Below, in pieces: positions 42,906-52,042 of a stretch of DNA of 61,368 nucleotides. A program made the translations under genes and the position numbers. Where the stretch lies: the NCBI GenBank assembly GCA_003576905.1, contig QEVG01000032.1:1-61368 (forward strand), read 5' to 3'. Source of the DNA: Planctomycetota bacterium. GTDB taxonomy: Bacteria > Planctomycetota > Phycisphaerae > UBA1845 > UTPLA1. Positions within the stretch are counted from its first letter, which is position 1, and each line of letters begins with the position of its first letter. The notes below the pieces were generated by a model that was given only the letters and a program-made list of their open reading frames with translations, was not told the origin of the DNA and did not search any database.

Positions 42906-43673
42906 TCACGTCGACTCCGCCGACGCCTTCTCGCCTGAGAAAGCGCGCAATCGATCCAGCAGGTCGCGCACGCCCGCCCGGGTGGCGGCGGTTCGATTGG
43001 GCAACACGGGATCGCCGGGCTCCGCGGCGAAACGGTCGTCCTCTTCCGGCCGCGCCAACTTCCCATTGAACAGATTGAGCGCCGCGGAGAAGGAACCAGG
43101 CGCGCCACGCTGCGCCACCGCGACCAGCGCGGATACTTCCTCGGGATCGCGGATTTCGCAGAGCGACGACACGCGATCGGGCGTAAGTCCGAGCAGGACC
43201 AGCCGCTGCCCCACGCGCACGAGGGCGAGGCTTTGTTTGTTGGATAGATACTGCCGCGCAAGAAGGCGGATCACGCCGTCGGGGCTGAACCGCGCCGTGC
43301 CGCTCATCCACTTGCGCGCGAGCATGGCGAGCAGGCCAATCGTGACCAGCACCGCAATCAGCGGCCATACAAGCGTCGCGACGTTCGTGAGGCCGGCGCC
43401 GTTGTCGGCCTTGGCGACCTTGGCAATCGCGGGCTCCTTGTGGCCGCGCCGTCGAACGATTTTGGATTCGGATTCAGGCTCGGCGACGGTGCGCTCTACC
43501 CACGACGCCACGGCATCGGGCTGCGCGTCCGTCGAGACCGGCGGCGCATCCGCCCGGGCGTGGGTCACGCAAATGAGACTTCCTGCAAGAACCAGGGCCG
43601 GGAGGGCTATCCTGCCGCGTTGGAACAGTCGCAGAAGTCCTCGCGATTCGGTTGGAGCCGGGGCGTCGCGCAT
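42906..43673 (-). CDS. fliO: FliO-type flagellar assembly protein
   Basis: A 255-aa protein placed by context (between fliN and fliP) and layout. A signal-like N-terminus and a low-complexity periplasmic part precede one membrane helix (about 109-127, WPLIAVLVTIGLLAMLARKW). A cytoplasmic domain follows, with the FliO pattern RLLARQYLSNKQSLALVRVGQRLVLLGLTPDRVSSL in overlapping segments. ATG 43673 shares one base with the fliN stop (TGATG). FliO helps assemble FliP. It is longer than average FliO because of the N-terminal part. Confidence 0.85.
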   Translation of the reverse strand: MRDAPAPTESRGLLRLFQRGRIALPALVLAGSLICVTHARADAPPVSTDAQPDAVASWVERTVAEPESESKIVRRRGHKEPAIAKVAKADNGAGLTNVATLVWPLIAVLVTIGLLAMLARKWMSGTARFSPDGVIRLLARQYLSNKQSLALVRVGQRLVLLGLTPDRVSSLCEIRDPEEVSALVAVAQRGAPGSFSAALNLFNGKLARPEEDDRFAAEPGDPVLPNRTAATRAGVRDLLDRLRAFSGEKASAEST

Positions 43674-44224
43674 CACGCGCCCTCCTCGACGAGTTCCTGC
43701 CCGGCGACGATCTCGCTGACCCGCACGCAGAAATTGTCATTAAGCACGAGAACTTCACCCCGGGCCACGAGCCGGTCATTGACAAAGACATCGACCGGAT
43801 CGCCGGCGAGCTTGTCGAGTTCGACGACCGAGCCCTCGCCGAGCTTCAGCACGTCTTCAATCAGCATCATGGCACGGCCAAGCTCGATCTTTACGTCGAG
43901 TTCGACGTCGCTGATCAGATCGATGCCCCGGTCACCCGCCGGTGCGGCCGCGGGACCGAAGTCGGGCAGGTGGAGGGTGGCGGCCCCGGTCGTCGCGGGT
44001 CCGACGGATGCGACAGCCTCCGCCGATGCATTCGCGCCTGCCGACGCCTCCACTGCGGCCTCCGCCTGCGCAGCGTCGCCGCTCTGTATGGGAGAGGCCG
44101 CGGCGGAAGGTGCGGCTGGGGCATTCGACGCGGGAGCCTGCGCAGGCTGACCCGCGGCGGCCAGCGCCGCGTCGATTTCTTCCTGAGAAGGAGTGTTGGA
44201 TGGATTGGGATTCTCGCCGGACAT
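43673..44224 (-). CDS. fliN: Flagellar motor switch protein FliN
   Basis: A 183-aa C-ring component. The C-terminal 85 residues are a SpoA/FliN domain: [53 protein letters not shown], read in short blocks, with an EIVAGQ ending. The first 95 residues begin with [10 protein letters not shown], a motif like the CheY-binding N-terminus of FliM/FliY, and continue as an alanine-rich linker. fliM, usually just upstream, is absent here. That makes the FliM-like N-terminal motif notable. Confidence 0.95.
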   Translation of the reverse strand: MSGENPNPSNTPSQEEIDAALAAAGQPAQAPASNAPAAPSAAASPIQSGDAAQAEAAVEASAGANASAEAVASVGPATTGAATLHLPDFGPAAAPAGDRGIDLISDVELDVKIELGRAMMLIEDVLKLGEGSVVELDKLAGDPVDVFVNDRLVARGEVLVLNDNFCVRVSEIVAGQELVEEGA

Positions 44225-44333
44225 TCCGTCCTACCTTCCGTGGCCGTACGTGGCATCCATGCCGGGCCGCGATGAATCTCGATGAATCAGGGCCGGCCCC
44301 GTGGCGGGCTGCCGTGCCACCGGAACCAAGCCG

Positions 44334-44888
44334 CTAATAGCCCGTGGGCATCGGCATGCACTCGGGCACGAGCACTTGCTCGATCAGCGAGTCGTCGCCA
44401 AGGAGCACGCCGAGTTCGTGACGGACCTGGCGCTTCAACGTTTCCAGGCCTGGCTCGGCCAGATGCCGTTCCTCGGCGCTGCGAATGACGCGACCGATCG
44501 CGTCCTCGACGGTGCTCTTGCGGCTGTTGAAGAACTCCTCGACCCTGCCCTGGTTCTCATGGTGCACGCGGACCACGACCTTGACGTTATAGAGCATGGC
44601 TTTCGAGCCGTTGCTGTTCAGGACGCGGACCTTGGCGACGAGAATCTCACGGCTCTCTTCCCACGGCTTGGTCGTCGGGGTCAGCGCCTGTTCGATGCCG
44701 ATTGTTGGGTCGGGGTCGGTGCCGAGAAATTTCATGCACAGAAAGATGCCGACTCCCTCGACCAGCATGAGCCCGCCGACGATGCCGATCGTTCCGAACC
44801 GCCCCTTGGTTGCGGGCGCGGACTTCGGGTCCCCGGCCGATTCGGCGGGTTCCTTTTCCTTTTTTGCGTTCTCGGCTTCTTTGGACAT
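44334..44888 (-). CDS. fliL: FliL flagellar basal-body-associated protein
   Basis: A 184-aa single-pass inner-membrane protein that associates with stator units. The start at 44888 gives a lysine-rich cytoplasmic tail, a helix at about 34-52 (IGIVGGLMLVEGVGIFLC) and a periplasmic FliL/stomatin-like domain with VVVRVHHENQ, SRKSTVEDAIGRVIRS and KRQVRHELGVLL. GCGGAAAAT precedes the ATG. A longer frame from 44990 would add unlikely residues. motA/motB, which often precede fliL after flbD, are not present. Confidence 0.88.
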   Translation of the reverse strand: MSKEAENAKKEKEPAESAGDPKSAPATKGRFGTIGIVGGLMLVEGVGIFLCMKFLGTDPDPTIGIEQALTPTTKPWEESREILVAKVRVLNSNGSKAMLYNVKVVVRVHHENQGRVEEFFNSRKSTVEDAIGRVIRSAEERHLAEPGLETLKRQVRHELGVLLGDDSLIEQVLVPECMPMPTGY

Positions 44889-45088
44889 ATTTTCCGCAGG
44901 TGCGACTCCGGCGACACCCGGACGCGCAAATCTAGAACTCTTATCGGTCGATTCCTGCGCCGCCTGAACCCCGATCCCGGCCCGCGGCACGGGATTCAGG
45001 CGATTGTCGCGGGCGATCGCGCAGGAGTTGCCGATGCTGCCGGCCGAAACCTGATTGCGCGCCGCATTTCAACGCAGCCGCGCGCCGA

Positions 45089-45280
45089 TTACATGGCAAA
45101 CGCGCGAATACTGCGCCCATACGCCACGGCGCGCTTGACCACTTCCTCGACGCTCTCACGGACAATGATGTGCTCGCCGTTGATCAGCGTGATCATGGTG
45201 TCCGGGGTCGCTTCGATGAACTTGATCAACTCGGCGTTTACGACCACGCTTTCACCGCGCAGCCGGGTCACGACGATCAT
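45089..45280 (-). CDS. flbD: FlbD-family flagellar protein
   Basis: A 63-aa protein of the flagellar FlbD family (the small Gram-positive/spirochete type, unrelated to the Caulobacter response regulator). The pattern is complete: MIVVTRLRGESVVVNAELIKFIEATPDTMITLINGEHIIV in blocks, then ESVEEVVKRAVAYGR. It lies between flgE and fliL as in many genomes. The 200 bases between it and fliL hold no other gene. Confidence 0.92.
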   Translation of the reverse strand: MIVVTRLRGESVVVNAELIKFIEATPDTMITLINGEHIIVRESVEEVVKRAVAYGRSIRAFAM

Positions 45281-45342
45281 GACTGCCTCCGCCGGCGCGC
45301 GGGGCCGGACCGCCAGCCGCCGCGCTGGACCGTATTCAATCC

Positions 45343-47022
45343 TTACCGCCGCGCGATCAGCAGCAGCTCCTGAAGAAGCTGGTCCGACGTCGAGATCACG
45401 CGGCTGGCCGCCGAGAACGCGGTCGACGACGTGATCAGGTTGATGAACTCACGCGACAGATCCACGTTTGACAGCTCCAGCGCGCCCGAGGTGATCCCGC
45501 CCGCCCCGAGGGTCAGCGGCGGCGTCACCCGCGCCTCCCCGCTGTTCGGACCGATGAAGAACACGTTGTTCGACCGGGCAAGCAGGCCCGCCGGGTTCGC
45601 AAACGTGGCAAGGGCGATCTGCCCGATGGTCTGATTCAGCCCGTTGGTGAACGTACCGGTGATGACGCCGTCCTGGCCGACGCTGTAGTCGATCAGCGTC
45701 CCGGTCGCGAAGCCCGTCTGGAAGCTCATCACCACGTTGGAATCGCGCGAGTTCAGACCCGACAGCCGGGTGAAATCGAGGTTGATCGACAGCGGATCAT
45801 TCGCCCCCGATCCGGCGCGATTCACCAGAACTCCGCTGTTCTGGGCCTCGACGAACTGCCCGTCCTGATCAAACGTGATCGTGCCCGTCCCGATGTCGAA
45901 CTGCACGTCGGTATCGTCGGCGGCCGTGGCATAGTAGCGCCAGGTGCTGCTGCCGGTCGTGCGGCTCTCCAGCACGAGGGATACGTTGACCGACAGGGGG
46001 TTGCCGAGCGAGTCGTACACGACAAACGTCGTGGTCGTGCTCTCGCCGTTGGCGGCCTGGGTCTCGTTGAAGGTGAACGGCACCTGCGTCGAGCCGTTGC
46101 TGATAAGCGTCCCGGCCTGGATGGAGAGGGCGTTCTCCACGCCCGCGTTGCCGCGGATTTCGAGCCGCCCGTCGGCCGTGACGCCGACGCCCGGGCTGCC
46201 CGCGACGCCGGCCGTGGTGTCAATGCCGGTGACCTGGTCCAGCCAGTTGAGGAAGTCGTTCACGGTCGTGCCCGTGGTCCCGACGACAAAAGTCTCCGCT
46301 GGAACGTCGCGCCCGCCGCGCTTGATCCCGCTCACCGTGATCGTGTCTCCATTCGCCAGGAGCGCCGGTCCGCCGACGTTTCGCACATCCGTCAGCAGCG
46401 TCGCACCGGTGATCGGGTTGTTTGCCGCGTCGTGGAGGATCTGCGATTGGAGGATCGTCCCCTGAGTGGCGACATCGCCGGTTGAATCTAGAGTTCCGTC
46501 AAACCGCGCCGAATCGGTCGCCCGCGCGACAGTCATCGACCCGAGCGGAATGGACAGGTCGCCGACCGCGCCGGGAATCAGCTCAAAATCGGAGTTGACT
46601 GAGTACCCCTGGACGAAGAAGCCGTCCTGGGTAATCAGCCGGTTGTCGGCGCTGAGCGTGAAGCCCCCGTCGCGCGTATATACGCTCTCGTTCTCCGGCG
46701 TCCGAAGCACGAAAAAGCCCTCGCCCTCGATCGCCAGGTCGCTCGGTACGCCCGTGGTCTCAATCGAGCCGGGCGTGAACGATCGCTGGATCGCACCCAC
46801 GGTTGATCCGAGTCCGATCTGGTTCGGATTGGTCCCGCCCTGAGTGCCGTTGGGCTTCGTGCCGGCCGACAGCGTCCGCGCAAACTGCGTCTGAAAGAGC
46901 GTGCGCGAACCCTTGAAGCCGGTCGTGTTGATGTTGGCGATGTTGTCGCCGATCACGTCGAGCCGGAACTGGCTGCTGTTAAGCCCAGAAAGTCCCGTGA
47001 AGAGTGCGGATGTCAGCCCCAT
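45343..47022 (-). CDS. flgE: Flagellar hook protein FlgE
   Basis: A 559-aa hook subunit. The N-terminus has the rod/hook family helix (ALFTGLSGLNSSQFRLDVIGDNIANINTTGFKGSR, residues 5-40 in blocks) and the GEGFFVLRTP motif near 105. The C-terminus ELSNVDLSREFINLITSSTAFSAASRVISTSDQLLQELLLI forms the matching helix. It is longer than the ~400 aa of enteric hooks because of extra central domains. It is downstream of flgD after 75 bases, matching assembly order. Confidence 0.96.
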   Translation of the reverse strand: MGLTSALFTGLSGLNSSQFRLDVIGDNIANINTTGFKGSRTLFQTQFARTLSAGTKPNGTQGGTNPNQIGLGSTVGAIQRSFTPGSIETTGVPSDLAIEGEGFFVLRTPENESVYTRDGGFTLSADNRLITQDGFFVQGYSVNSDFELIPGAVGDLSIPLGSMTVARATDSARFDGTLDSTGDVATQGTILQSQILHDAANNPITGATLLTDVRNVGGPALLANGDTITVSGIKRGGRDVPAETFVVGTTGTTVNDFLNWLDQVTGIDTTAGVAGSPGVGVTADGRLEIRGNAGVENALSIQAGTLISNGSTQVPFTFNETQAANGESTTTTFVVYDSLGNPLSVNVSLVLESRTTGSSTWRYYATAADDTDVQFDIGTGTITFDQDGQFVEAQNSGVLVNRAGSGANDPLSINLDFTRLSGLNSRDSNVVMSFQTGFATGTLIDYSVGQDGVITGTFTNGLNQTIGQIALATFANPAGLLARSNNVFFIGPNSGEARVTPPLTLGAGGITSGALELSNVDLSREFINLITSSTAFSAASRVISTSDQLLQELLLIARR

Positions 47023-47097
47023 GGTATTTCATCTCCGTGGCGAAGAGTCGTTTAGCAATGTCCGTTCGTCTCGATCCTTCGATGTCGGCGCTTCCCT

Positions 47098-47730
47098 TCA
47101 GATGCCGACTTTCACGCTCGGCGCGAAGAGTTGATTGAGCAGCCAGGTTGTGTTGTTCACGGCTTCCGCCGTGTTTCTCGCCCAGGCATCGGGCCTTCGG
47201 AGCCGGCCGGTCGCGGGCTCGGCGTCCTCGGCCGCGTCGTCGCCGGCCGCCTGCCCGCCGCCGAGGCCGAGCCGATCACGGATTTCCTGTGGGAGATTCT
47301 CAACCAGCGTGACCAGGTCCACGCTGGCCGCCGGCAGCCGCTTGCCATTGTGGAGTTCAAGCGTGGCCTCGCCCTTGTCATTGAATTCAACGCCGATCAC
47401 CACCCCCTCGATATCCGCCGAGGCGCCTGACTCGCTGGTGACTGTCCCGAACACGTAGTGGCCGATGAGCCCGGCCGTGGCGCCGAAGCGCTGCTCACCG
47501 GCCAGGTTCAGAAGCGTCTGGTTCAGCGTGCTCGACTGCTCCATCTGCCGGATGGTCGACATCTGCTCCAGAAGCGCCTGGTTGTCCGTCGGATTGAGTG
47601 GGTCCTGGTTCTGCAATTCGGCGATGAGCAGGCCGAAGAAGTCCTCGCTCTTCATGTCGTCAAAGCCCCGCGTCGTCGTGCGCTGTGGCACGGTCACGGG
47701 CAGATTCGAATTCACGCCTTGCGTCTGCAT
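47098..47730 (-). CDS. flgD: Hook assembly scaffold FlgD
   Basis: A 210-aa hook-cap protein. The diagnostic N-terminal stretch is MKSEDFFGLLIAELQNQDPLNPTDNQALLEQMSTIRQMEQS, covering about 26-65 in blocks; the rest is variable, as usual. ATG 47730 is preferred because GTGAGGAC precedes it; a frame from 47772 is less likely. The C-terminal half is rich in glycine, acidic residues and alanine and shorter than in enteric FlgD. It follows fliK with a 53-base gap. Confidence 0.94.
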   Translation of the reverse strand: MQTQGVNSNLPVTVPQRTTTRGFDDMKSEDFFGLLIAELQNQDPLNPTDNQALLEQMSTIRQMEQSSTLNQTLLNLAGEQRFGATAGLIGHYVFGTVTSESGASADIEGVVIGVEFNDKGEATLELHNGKRLPAASVDLVTLVENLPQEIRDRLGLGGGQAAGDDAAEDAEPATGRLRRPDAWARNTAEAVNNTTWLLNQLFAPSVKVGI

Positions 47731-47783
47731 GCCAATGTCCTCACTGCTTGCGTCCGGCCGCGCGGCCGGCATGGACTGTCTCT

Positions 47784-49493
47784 CTACGCCACAAGGTCAA
47801 TCCACACGTCGCCCGCCGGGGCCGACTCGTTGGCGTCAACGGGAAACGGCAGCGTCACGGCCTTGTCGGAGGTCTCCGGCGCGGAATTCCCGCGGTCCGC
47901 CTGGCCGGACCCGCCGTGCGCTCCCCCGCGCGGCGTGTCAAAGCGATGACCCCCGCCCAGGTCCGGATTCGCGCCGCGCGACGTTTCGTGCTGCGCGCCG
48001 GACTGGCCCTGCTGCCCGCGCGATCCGTCGTCCTGCTGCATCGCCGTCTCGGCCGAAGCCGGCGCGCGAACCACGACGTCGGACCTTTCGATCTTGATTC
48101 CGTGACCGGCCAGGGCGTCGCGCAGCTCCGACATCCGCGACTCGATCAGCCGCGCGACCGCGTGCGACTCCGCGTCAACGCGCAGGGTCATGGCCTGTTG
48201 CTGCATGCGGATTTCAAGCCTCAGGTGTCCGAGCTCCGGAGGATCGAGCTGGAGCGTCACCTGCTGGCGGCCGCCCGACCCCGACGCGGTCAGCACGCGG
48301 GCTGCCGCGTCGATGACATCGTCGGCGGGAACCGGCGCGAGAAGAAGCTGGTTCAAAGTCGTCTGGAACGAAGGAACAGATGTCTGCGAAGGTTGTGCGA
48401 CGGGCCGAGGCGCGGCGCTGGGCGCGCTCGCTCCAGACGTCACGTCACTGGGCGGCCCGGCGTTGGCGGTCAACTCGGTGCTCTCCGTCGCGCCGCTGAT
48501 CAGGAACTTTCCCACTGACGCCGCAGCGCCGTCGCCCTGACCGGAGGAAATGCGAATGCGTTCAATACGCCCCGTCGCATCGATGCCCGGCGCTGCTCGG
48601 GCGGGCGCGATCCGATGAGATTCCGGCGCGGCGCTATCCCCGCGCGGTTCGCCGCGCGGCGCCAGCCGTGGATCGGCCTTGAGCTTCGCCGCTTTCTCAT
48701 TCCGCGCCGGCTTGGGCCTTTCGACAGGGGTCGCCGGGGCGGCGGGCAGAATCTGCTCGGGCGAGACCAGCGTCGTTGATGCCGGTGCCTTCGCCAGGGC
48801 TTCGTGCAATACGCGCTCCCCGCCCGTCGGCGGCAAGGACGCGGCGGCAGCCTCCCTCGACGTGGGTAGCGCGGCCCGCGCCGGCTGCGGCTCCGCTCGC
48901 GGCGTGGGCCCCGGAACCGGCTGCGCGTCCCCCGCGGATCTCGCGGCTACCTGCGACACGGTCGATTGACCGGGCGCGTGCACGTCGATCGAACCGCGCG
49001 AGCCGATCGTCGCGCCACCTTGCCCGCCAAGGTCGGCGATTCTCCCGATCGTTCCGCCGGGAAAGACCGGCGCCTCCAGCCGGACTGCCTGCGGCACTTC
49101 GCGTTGGGCAAACGGCTCCCCGGCTTCACATATGGCCGGCTTCTCGGAGTCGAAGTTCGGCAGCGCCGGGTGCTCTGAGACCGCAACTGCGCCGGCAGGT
49201 ATCTCCGCTTCCACGGGAACCGCAACGGGTGTCGCCAACCCTTCGACGGGTGCTTCGGTCACCGGCGCTTCGGCTGGGGCTTCATCCCGATGCTGCGCGT
49301 CGACCGGTTCGGGCTCTTTCGATGCGGGCTCCGGAGGAACGGCCTTGTCGGCCCGGTCCCTTATGCGGCGTATGTCGAAAAAGTCTCGAAAGCTTCCGCC
49401 GGGCGGTTCATTTCGATCGGTGCGCGGCAGAGGCGCAGGACCGGATCCGGCCTTGAGCGGCAGAAGATTCGCCGCGAGAAGATTTGCCGACAT
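47784..49493 (-). CDS. fliK: Flagellar hook-length control protein FliK
   Basis: A 569-aa protein with a long, proline/alanine-rich disordered N-terminal part (about 1-390) and the conserved Flg_hook C-terminal domain: QQVTLQLDPPELGHLRLEIRMQQQAMTLRVDAESHAVARLIESRMSELRDALAGHGI, about 430-490 in blocks. FliK acts as a molecular ruler and switches export from hook to filament proteins. It lies between the MotE-like gene and flgD, as in Bacillus-like clusters. Length of the disordered part may bear on hook length. Confidence 0.93.
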   Translation of the reverse strand: MSANLLAANLLPLKAGSGPAPLPRTDRNEPPGGSFRDFFDIRRIRDRADKAVPPEPASKEPEPVDAQHRDEAPAEAPVTEAPVEGLATPVAVPVEAEIPAGAVAVSEHPALPNFDSEKPAICEAGEPFAQREVPQAVRLEAPVFPGGTIGRIADLGGQGGATIGSRGSIDVHAPGQSTVSQVAARSAGDAQPVPGPTPRAEPQPARAALPTSREAAAASLPPTGGERVLHEALAKAPASTTLVSPEQILPAAPATPVERPKPARNEKAAKLKADPRLAPRGEPRGDSAAPESHRIAPARAAPGIDATGRIERIRISSGQGDGAAASVGKFLISGATESTELTANAGPPSDVTSGASAPSAAPRPVAQPSQTSVPSFQTTLNQLLLAPVPADDVIDAAARVLTASGSGGRQQVTLQLDPPELGHLRLEIRMQQQAMTLRVDAESHAVARLIESRMSELRDALAGHGIKIERSDVVVRAPASAETAMQQDDGSRGQQGQSGAQHETSRGANPDLGGGHRFDTPRGGAHGGSGQADRGNSAPETSDKAVTLPFPVDANESAPAGDVWIDLVA

Positions 49494-49513
49494 GTACGGA
49501 CTCCCCGACTCGG

Positions 49514-50158
49514 CTAATTGCCTGCAGCCAGGACCTCCGCCTGAACAGCATTGCGGTCATGTAACTTTTCCAGGATGCGTCCGATCCACAGACGCTCTTC
49601 ACTCTTCTTGCACTCGCCCACGATCTTGCGGGCCTTTCGCGGCTCCATCTCGAGAAGGATTCGAACGACGTCGGCATCCTTCTTGAGCCGCAACAGCTCC
49701 TTCGCCTCCTTTGCCTTCAGTCCCGACAGGATGTCCAGCTCTTTCCTGAACCCGCTGTCGTCCGCCTCTTCCTCCCTTCGGCGCTGCTCCTCCTCGATGC
49801 GCTTTCTGTGTTCCTCCCATTCCTCCTTCGCGCGGACAAACGCAAGCTGCTGGCGTTCCAGGAGCTCCCAGCCGTTGCGTATCTCCCGCTGCCGGCGCTC
49901 CAACTCGGTTCGGGCGATCTCCGCGGCTTCCTGCTCGCGCCGCCGCTGCTCGGCCGCGTCGAAGCCCGGTGCGCTTGTCTCCGCCGCGGGCATCGTGGCC
50001 GGCGCCGGTCCGGCCTCTTCGCCGCGAAGGACCGCGAGGGCCCGTGAGAGACGCTCTCTCCGAAGCCAGTCGCGCGACCAGGCGAATCCGGCGAGCCCGG
50101 CCATCGCGGCCATGTTCATCATCGACACAAGAGCCAGCGCTGTTAAAAGCCGTTTCAC
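49514..50158 (-). CDS. MotE-like coiled-coil flagellar protein
   Basis: A 214-aa protein with a short N-terminal membrane segment (about 7-26), a highly charged coiled coil (70-145, repeated ERRQREIR/EEEQRRREEE-type heptads) and a C-terminal MgtE-N-like segment (ADVVRILLEMEPRKARKIVGECKK). This layout and its position between fliJ and fliK match MotE (a chaperone for MotC in some bacteria) or FliJ/FliK-linked proteins. The four-base overlap with fliJ supports the assignment. A magnesium transporter is ruled out by length. Confidence 0.72.
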   Translation of the reverse strand: MKRLLTALALVSMMNMAAMAGLAGFAWSRDWLRRERLSRALAVLRGEEAGPAPATMPAAETSAPGFDAAEQRRREQEAAEIARTELERRQREIRNGWELLERQQLAFVRAKEEWEEHRKRIEEEQRRREEEADDSGFRKELDILSGLKAKEAKELLRLKKDADVVRILLEMEPRKARKIVGECKKSEERLWIGRILEKLHDRNAVQAEVLAAGN

Positions 50159-50634
50159 GGATTTCCGGGCTCCTCACGAAGTTGCGCGTGTGCAAAGCGC
50201 GTGACACTCATTTCATCAAGCTCCCGCTGCTCTTCCCGCTGAAGCTGCGCGGTGAAGGACGAATATTGCCGGTCCCTCAGATTCTCCAGAATCCGGGCGT
50301 CCTTCCGCGCCGCCGCCAGTGCCGCCCGCTCCTGCGCCAGATTTGCCTTCTGACCGGCAATCTCCGCTTCCGTTTGGAGCACCCCCTGGCGCAGCCGCAC
50401 AAGCCAGTGGCGGGCCAATCGCAGGTCGTCGACGTTGAGCGAGCCTGCCGTGAGCCTTTCGCGCACCGCGCGGCTCTCCTGGCCGACCTGGTCCTCCAGC
50501 CGACGCTGCCGCTCCTCGAGATCGAGAATCGCGCGGAGCCGCGCCGCCACCCGGCGCTTCGCCTCGTCCGCGCGCCGCGCGCGCAGCTTCCAGAGCGTCT
50601 CGAACCGGAATGTGAACTTCGCGCCCATCTGCAT
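50155..50634 (-). CDS. fliJ: Flagellar export chaperone FliJ
   Basis: A 159-aa predominantly helical protein. FRFETLWKLRARRADEAKRRVAARL at the N-terminus is the common FliJ pattern (FxxxxLLxxRxxxExxAxxxLA), followed by a long antiparallel coiled coil (40-150). It works with FliI and FlhA in export. It comes directly after fliI (40 bases) and overlaps the MotE-like gene by four bases. A second ATG two codons later is an alternative start. Confidence 0.85.
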   Translation of the reverse strand: MQMGAKFTFRFETLWKLRARRADEAKRRVAARLRAILDLEERQRRLEDQVGQESRAVRERLTAGSLNVDDLRLARHWLVRLRQGVLQTEAEIAGQKANLAQERAALAAARKDARILENLRDRQYSSFTAQLQREEQRELDEMSVTRFAHAQLREEPGNP

Positions 50635-50674
50635 TCTCGCTCGGTGCGCCGGTCAGGCCGCCGGCGCCGCACCG

Positions 50675-52042
50675 TCACCTTCGCGCGCCCGCGGCGGCCG
50701 GTTTCGGCGACGCGGCCGCCGCCTCGGCCTGCTGTATCTCCCTGGCCAGCCGGAGCAGCGACTCGCGCGACGCCTCAAAGTCCGCCGGCTCCGTCACCGC
50801 CTGTTTCAAGAACGCCTCCACTGCCGGACGCATGCGGATGGTTACGTCGTATTCCGGATTGCTCCCCGCGGCGTATGCGCCGATGTTCACCAGGTCTTCG
50901 ATCTCCGACCATACCGCCAGCAGCCGGCGCACCCGCGAAGCCGCCGCCAACTGCGCTGCGTCGGTAATGTCGGGCATGACCCGGCTGATGCTGTCGAGCA
51001 CGCTCACCGCCGGGTACTGGCCGCGCGAGGCAAGGCGGCGAGACAGCCACACGTGGCCGTCCAGAATGCCGCGCGCCGCGTCGGCGATCGGCTCGTTGAG
51101 GTCGTCGCCCTCGACGAGCACTGTGTAAAGCCCCGTGATCGACCCTCGCACCGTCCGCCCGCAGCGTTCCATCAGGCGCGGCATCATCGCAAAGACGCTC
51201 GGCGGATAGCCCTTGGTGGCCGGCGGCTCCCCGGCGGCCAGGCCGATCTGGCGCCCCGCCATGGCCATGCGCGTGACACTGTCCATGAGCAGGAGGACGT
51301 TCGCGCCGCGGTCGCGGAAGTATTCGGCAATGGCCGTGGCCGCGAGGCAGGCACGGATGCGCAGCGGCGGAGACTGGTCCGACGTGCTGACCACGACCAC
51401 CGAGCGACGGAGCCCGGCCGTGCCGAGGTCCTTGGCAATGAAGTCGCCCACTTCGCGGCCGCGTTCGCCGATCAGTGCGATCACAGCCACGTCAGCCGAC
51501 GTGTATCGCGCCATCATGCCCAGCAGCACGCTCTTCCCGACGCCGGTCCCCGCGAAAATCCCCATGCGCTGGCCGCTGCCGATGGTTAGCAGTGCGTTTA
51601 TCGAGCGAATCCCGACCGAGATCGGGGCGTCGATGCGTGGCCGGCTCGTCGCTTCCGGCGCCGAGCGCTGCAGCGGATAACACGTGTCCGCCTCGATCGT
51701 CCGGCCGTCCGAAACCCGCCGGCCCATTCCGTCGATGACCTGCCCCAGCAGTTCCGGTCCCACGGCGATCTTCTGGGCCGTCGTCACCAGGCGAATCCGC
51801 TGACCCTTGCAGACTCCCTCGGCCGTGTCGATCGGCATCAGCAGCGTCATGCCCTGCCGAAAGCCGATGACCTCGGCAAAGAGCGCACGATCGGGGCCGG
51901 TCTGCACCTCACACAGCGCCCCCAGCGGCGCGGGCAACCCCGACGCCTGAAGCGTCATTCCCGCGAAAGATGCCACGCGGCCGGTTACGCCGAGCGTCGG
52001 CGCGGCGCGGGCGATGTCGAACTGGGCATCGAGAACGGTCAT
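50675..52042 (-). CDS. fliI: Flagellum-specific ATP synthase FliI
   Basis: A 455-aa export ATPase related to the F1 beta subunit. Walker A is AGTGVGKS (164-171), followed by GERGREVGDFIA, VLLLMDSVTRMAMAGRQIGLAAGEPP in blocks and YPPSVFAMMPRLMERCG, all standard for FliI. ATG 52042 overlaps the fliH stop (ATGA) and is preferred to the in-frame start at 52057. It is followed by fliJ. The sequence has no signs of degradation. Confidence 0.97.
   Translation of the reverse strand: MTVLDAQFDIARAAPTLGVTGRVASFAGMTLQASGLPAPLGALCEVQTGPDRALFAEVIGFRQGMTLLMPIDTAEGVCKGQRIRLVTTAQKIAVGPELLGQVIDGMGRRVSDGRTIEADTCYPLQRSAPEATSRPRIDAPISVGIRSINALLTIGSGQRMGIFAGTGVGKSVLLGMMARYTSADVAVIALIGERGREVGDFIAKDLGTAGLRRSVVVVSTSDQSPPLRIRACLAATAIAEYFRDRGANVLLLMDSVTRMAMAGRQIGLAAGEPPATKGYPPSVFAMMPRLMERCGRTVRGSITGLYTVLVEGDDLNEPIADAARGILDGHVWLSRRLASRGQYPAVSVLDSISRVMPDITDAAQLAAASRVRRLLAVWSEIEDLVNIGAYAAGSNPEYDVTIRMRPAVEAFLKQAVTEPADFEASRESLLRLAREIQQAEAAAASPKPAAAGARR

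Noticed and set aside
44311-44328. Possible second sigma-54 site (minus strand TGGCAC near the fliN-fliL gap)
   Set aside because: The required GC at the -12 position is not at the right distance from the GG.
44930-44949. Possible FliA (sigma-28) -10 box ACCGATAA upstream of fliL
   Set aside because: No matching -35 element (TAAA) lies at the required distance, so it is too weak to call.
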